From positions 1 to 17,269 of the forward strand of contig CAMOHY010000014.1 of the NCBI GenBank assembly GCA_946615495.1: a stretch of DNA of 17,269 nt, read 5' to 3'. The DNA is from an uncultured Clostridia bacterium. GTDB taxonomy: Bacteria; Bacillota; Clostridia; Christensenellales; Aristaeellaceae. The translations under genes and the position numbers were made by a program. Positions within the stretch are counted from its first letter, which is position 1; every line of letters starts with the position of its first letter. Positions 15,084 to 17,269 of the stretch are shown piece by piece. The notes under the pieces were generated by a model. That model was given only the letters and a program-made list of their open reading frames with translations, was not told where the DNA came from and did no database searches.

Positions 15084-16090
15084 GCTTTTCCTCCCGCGTA
15101 AAAGAAGAATTGCTGCACGTTCAGCCGGAAAAGCATTGCTGCATGCTGGCGGAGCTGAGCGCCCTTACCCAAACCTGCGCCTCCCTGCGCCTGAGCGGCG
15201 GCGGCCGGGTGCGGGTGGTGTACGAAACCGAAAACCCCGCCCTGGCCAAGCGCATTTTCCTTTTGCTCAAGCGGCGCATGGAGATCACACCCCAATTGGA
15301 ATTTAACCGCCACAAGCGCTTGGGCGGGCGCAGGCTGTCCATCCTAACGGTGCCGGAGGCGGAAAGCCGAAGGCTGCTCATCGCCCTGCGCATGATTCAG
15401 GAATCGGAAAGCGGCGCCGTGTTCAAGGGCGTGCCGCGGGCGGCCATGACCCGCCGTTGCTGCCGGGCCTCCTTTGTGCGGGCGGCCTTTCTGGGGGCGG
15501 GCTCGGTCACATCGCCGGAGCAGGAATACCATCTTGAGTTCGTTTCCTCCGGCTCCCGCGCAGAAACGCTGGCCAAAATGCTGGAAAAAAGCGGCATCGA
15601 GCCTAAAATCACCAAGCGCCGGGACGCGGATATCGTATACCTGCGCCGGGGGGACGACGTGGTGGCCTGCCTGGCGCTGATGGGAGCCCACCGCGCCCTC
15701 ATGGATATGGAAAACACCCGCATCGCCCGCGACGCCCGGAACCAGGCAAACCGGGCCCGAAACTGCGATGAAGCCAATTTAAAAAAGCAATTGTCCGCCG
15801 GGCAGCGGCAGGCCCAGGCCATTACCGCCTATTCCAAGGCCCACAGCCTGGGCGGCCTTCCCCGCGAATTGCAGGATATCGGCCGCGCGCGCATGCTGCA
15901 CCCCGAAGCGTCCCTGGAGGAATTGGGGCAAATGGTTTCTCCTCCCCTGGGCAAATCCGGGGCCAACCACCGCATGCGCAAACTGTTGGAAGCTATACAA
16001 ACAAACCAAAGACAGAATGGGGATAGAAGCGATGATCAAGCAGGTGCTGGATCTATCGGGGGTAACGCCCCTGAACCGGGCCCAGATTGA
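15080..16090 (+). CDS. whiA: WhiA DNA-binding regulator
   Basis: A 336-residue WhiA, a conserved Gram-positive DNA-binding protein tied to sporulation control in actinobacteria and to cell division and chromosome segregation in Bacillus. It begins MSFSSRVKEELLH, the family N-terminus. The degenerate LAGLIDADG-like homing-endonuclease domain spans about 1–215 (TRRCCRASFVRAAFLGAGSV at 124–143). NTRIARDARNQANRARNCDEAN (212–233) is highly typical. The C-terminal helix-turn-helix covers about 255–304 (LPRELQDIGRARMLHPEASL; GKSGANHRMRKL). Family proteins normally end near here; residues 305–336 are a low-complexity tail read out of frame from the start of the next gene. A one-base loss before 16024 would explain this, since TAG at 16024–16026 would be the natural stop just before the next ATG. 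Confidence 0.95.
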   Translation: MSFSSRVKEELLHVQPEKHCCMLAELSALTQTCASLRLSGGGRVRVVYETENPALAKRIFLLLKRRMEITPQLEFNRHKRLGGRRLSILTVPEAESRRLLIALRMIQESESGAVFKGVPRAAMTRRCCRASFVRAAFLGAGSVTSPEQEYHLEFVSSGSRAETLAKMLEKSGIEPKITKRRDADIVYLRRGDDVVACLALMGAHRALMDMENTRIARDARNQANRARNCDEANLKKQLSAGQRQAQAITAYSKAHSLGGLPRELQDIGRARMLHPEASLEELGQMVSPPLGKSGANHRMRKLLEAIQTNQRQNGDRSDDQAGAGSIGGNAPEPGPD

Positions 16091-17063
16091 ACATTTGGTC
16101 CATATCGCCGGGCAGTTCAACGCCCGTATCCTATTTGAGCACCGCAGCCGCACCATCAACGGCAAATCCATGCTGGGCATTTTGTCCATGGGCGTTACGG
16201 GGCACGACCCTGTAACCCTGCTGGTGGACGGCGACGACGAAAAAGAAGCCTTTCACGAAATGAAAACCATGCTGGAAAACGGCGTGGCCCCGCCCAAGGA
16301 CGCCTCCGACGCCGAAAGGCTGATGCAGATCATCAAGGAGCGTTACCTTCACATCCTGCCGGACAATCTGACGGGCATTTATTTGCATGGCTCCCTGGCC
16401 GCCAACTGCTTCCAATGGGAGCGCAGCGATATCGATTTTCTGGTGGTGGTGCGAAGGGAAGTGCCGGTGGAAAAAAAGATCGCCCTGGTGGAAACGCTTT
16501 ACGCCCTCTCCCCCGACGCCCCGCCGGAAGGCTTTGAAATGAGCGTGATCCAGGAAAAATACTGCCGGAATATTCCTTACCCCATTCCCTTTGAATTGCA
16601 CTATTCTCCCCGCTACAAGCGGGATTATGAGCGGGACGCGCGGGGCTTTTGCAGCCGCATGCACGGAGAGGACCCGGACCTGACGGCCCACATCCTGAAC
16701 CTGCACGCCCATGGAGAGGTGATCCACGGGCCCAGCATTCCCCGCGTGTTCGACCAGGTGAAGCGGGAAAACGCCCTGTGCGCCATCCGTTTCGATGTGA
16801 ACGATTCCGCCGAGCATCTGCACGAAAACCCGGTGTACTACGTGCTGAACCTGTGCCGGGCGGTGGCCTACTGCCGGGGAAATAAGGCCATGAGCAAAAA
16901 AGAAGGCGGCGAATGGGCCCTCACCCATATGTCCACGGAGCATCAGCGGGTCATCCAGGCTGCGCTGAACGCCTATGAAACGGGCCTTGGCATGTTTTAC
17001 GATGAAGGCCAGGCCGAATCCTTCTGCTACGACGCGCTGGAAGAAATCAGCCAAAGCAAATAA
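16032..17063 (+). CDS. Fusion protein: HPr/Crh-like domain + AadA-like nucleotidyltransferase
   Basis: One open frame of 343 codons joins two domains. Residues 1–85 resemble HPr/Crh: NGKSMLGILSMGV (43–55) matches the Ser46 region, with Ser46 in the exact place, and DGDDEKEAFHEM (66–77) matches the end. At the His15 position there is Asn15, and the usual GLHARPA is absent, so phosphotransfer through PTS is unlikely; Crh likewise lacks His15 but keeps Ser46. Residues about 95–343 resemble ANT(3'')/AadA adenylyltransferases: YLHGSLAANCF (117–127) with the DID acidic pair (Asp133, Asp135), a candidate base Glu169 in GFEMSVI, and DPDLTAHILN and EWALTHM downstream. I start at 16032 because this Met aligns with HPr Met1 and GGA precedes it; 16017 adds five residues. 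It overlaps the whiA frame by 59 nt. Substrate is unknown; drug resistance should not be assumed. Confidence 0.87.
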   Translation: MIKQVLDLSGVTPLNRAQIEHLVHIAGQFNARILFEHRSRTINGKSMLGILSMGVTGHDPVTLLVDGDDEKEAFHEMKTMLENGVAPPKDASDAERLMQIIKERYLHILPDNLTGIYLHGSLAANCFQWERSDIDFLVVVRREVPVEKKIALVETLYALSPDAPPEGFEMSVIQEKYCRNIPYPIPFELHYSPRYKRDYERDARGFCSRMHGEDPDLTAHILNLHAHGEVIHGPSIPRVFDQVKRENALCAIRFDVNDSAEHLHENPVYYVLNLCRAVAYCRGNKAMSKKEGGEWALTHMSTEHQRVIQAALNAYETGLGMFYDEGQAESFCYDALEEISQSK

Positions 17064-17071
17064 ACGAACAC

Positions 17072-17128
17072 AAAAAAAGGCCCGTCAGCGGAAAACGCGT
17101 TTAAGCGCCCTCCGCTGACGGCTTTTTT
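17072..17128 (+). terminator. Strong intrinsic terminator after the fusion gene
   Basis: An 11-bp perfect stem, CCGTCAGCGGA (17082–17092) with TCCGCTGACGG (17111–17121), encloses an 18-nt loop and is followed by C and six T residues. Seven A residues stand before the stem, so the structure can work in both directions. It lies about 10 nt past the stop and ends the murB–whiA–fusion unit. Confidence 0.92.
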
Positions 17129-17129
17129 G

Positions 17130-17269
17130 CAATACGTTACCTAATTAAAAGATGAGATTTCTGGGGGAAACTGCCCTATTTTTTTCTAATGATATCATGT
17201 ATACTTTACTTATAATACTATTCTCTTTCTAAAAGGTTATCAGATTTGAGAAGGATTTTTCGTTCTGGC
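17130..17269. other. AT-rich intergenic end of window
   Basis: These 140 nt are far more AT-rich than the genes before them. They contain a TATAAT at 17211–17216 without a good -35 box at the right distance, and a 10-bp palindrome ATGATATCAT at 17189–17198. This may be the promoter region of a gene beyond the window. No coding start can be supported within what is visible. Confidence 0.4.

Noticed and set aside
16032..17063. Fusion gene as a recently acquired mobile resistance cassette
   Set aside because: There is no attC-like site, integrase or insertion sequence nearby; codon use looks like the neighbours, and the gene is embedded in the whiA operon before its terminator.
17189..17216. 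Promoter with TATAAT at 17211
   Set aside because: No acceptable -35 box stands 16–18 nt upstream, and such motifs are expected by chance in AT-rich sequence.

Overview
The window reads as chromosomal core sequence from a GC-rich Gram-positive bacterium of the Firmicutes, most likely the Clostridia. This rests on gene content: MutS2, ZapA beside a U32-family protein, a PepV-type dipeptidase, a B. subtilis-sized ManA, and a murB–whiA–HPr/Crh block. It is inference, not phylogeny. There are no rRNA or tRNA genes, insertion sequences, CRISPR arrays or phage genes. Genes are densely packed, many overlapping by 4–14 nt.

Left part, minus strand (about 1–7457). Read in the direction of transcription it encodes a cyclophilin-type peptidyl-prolyl isomerase, ZapA (Z-ring stabiliser), a U32/DUF3656 protein like the 23S rRNA hydroxylase RlhA, MutS2 (ribosome rescue or DNA repair ATPase with a Smr domain), and then a two-component system: an OmpR-type response regulator and a sensor kinase cut by the window edge. 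A near-consensus promoter (TTGACA, 17 nt, TATGAT) precedes the isomerase. mutS2 has its own candidate promoter, with a perfect 18-bp palindrome over its -35 box.

Middle part, plus strand (7797–14032). A divergent near-consensus promoter (TTGCAT, 17 nt, TATAAT) drives a tightly packed run: an unrecognised six-helix membrane protein, an RsuA-type pseudouridine synthase, an RsmC-like methyltransferase, a MalY/PatB-type PLP enzyme, a PepV-type M20 dipeptidase, a DUF1667 protein with a cysteine pattern like an Fe-S site, and class I mannose-6-phosphate isomerase. RNA modification is thus combined with amino-acid, peptide and sugar metabolism.

Right part, plus strand (14115–17128). A third strong promoter (TTGCAG, 17 nt, TATAAT), with an imperfect palindrome over its -35 box, drives murB, whiA and a final fused gene, closed by a strong intrinsic terminator. 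The fused gene is the most notable item. Its N-terminal domain is HPr/Crh-like, with Asn at the His15 position but Ser46 kept. Its C-terminal domain is an AadA-like nucleotidyltransferase with the GS…DID motif. It occupies the place where crh follows whiA in Bacillus. rapZ and yvcK, which usually lie between murB and whiA, are absent here.
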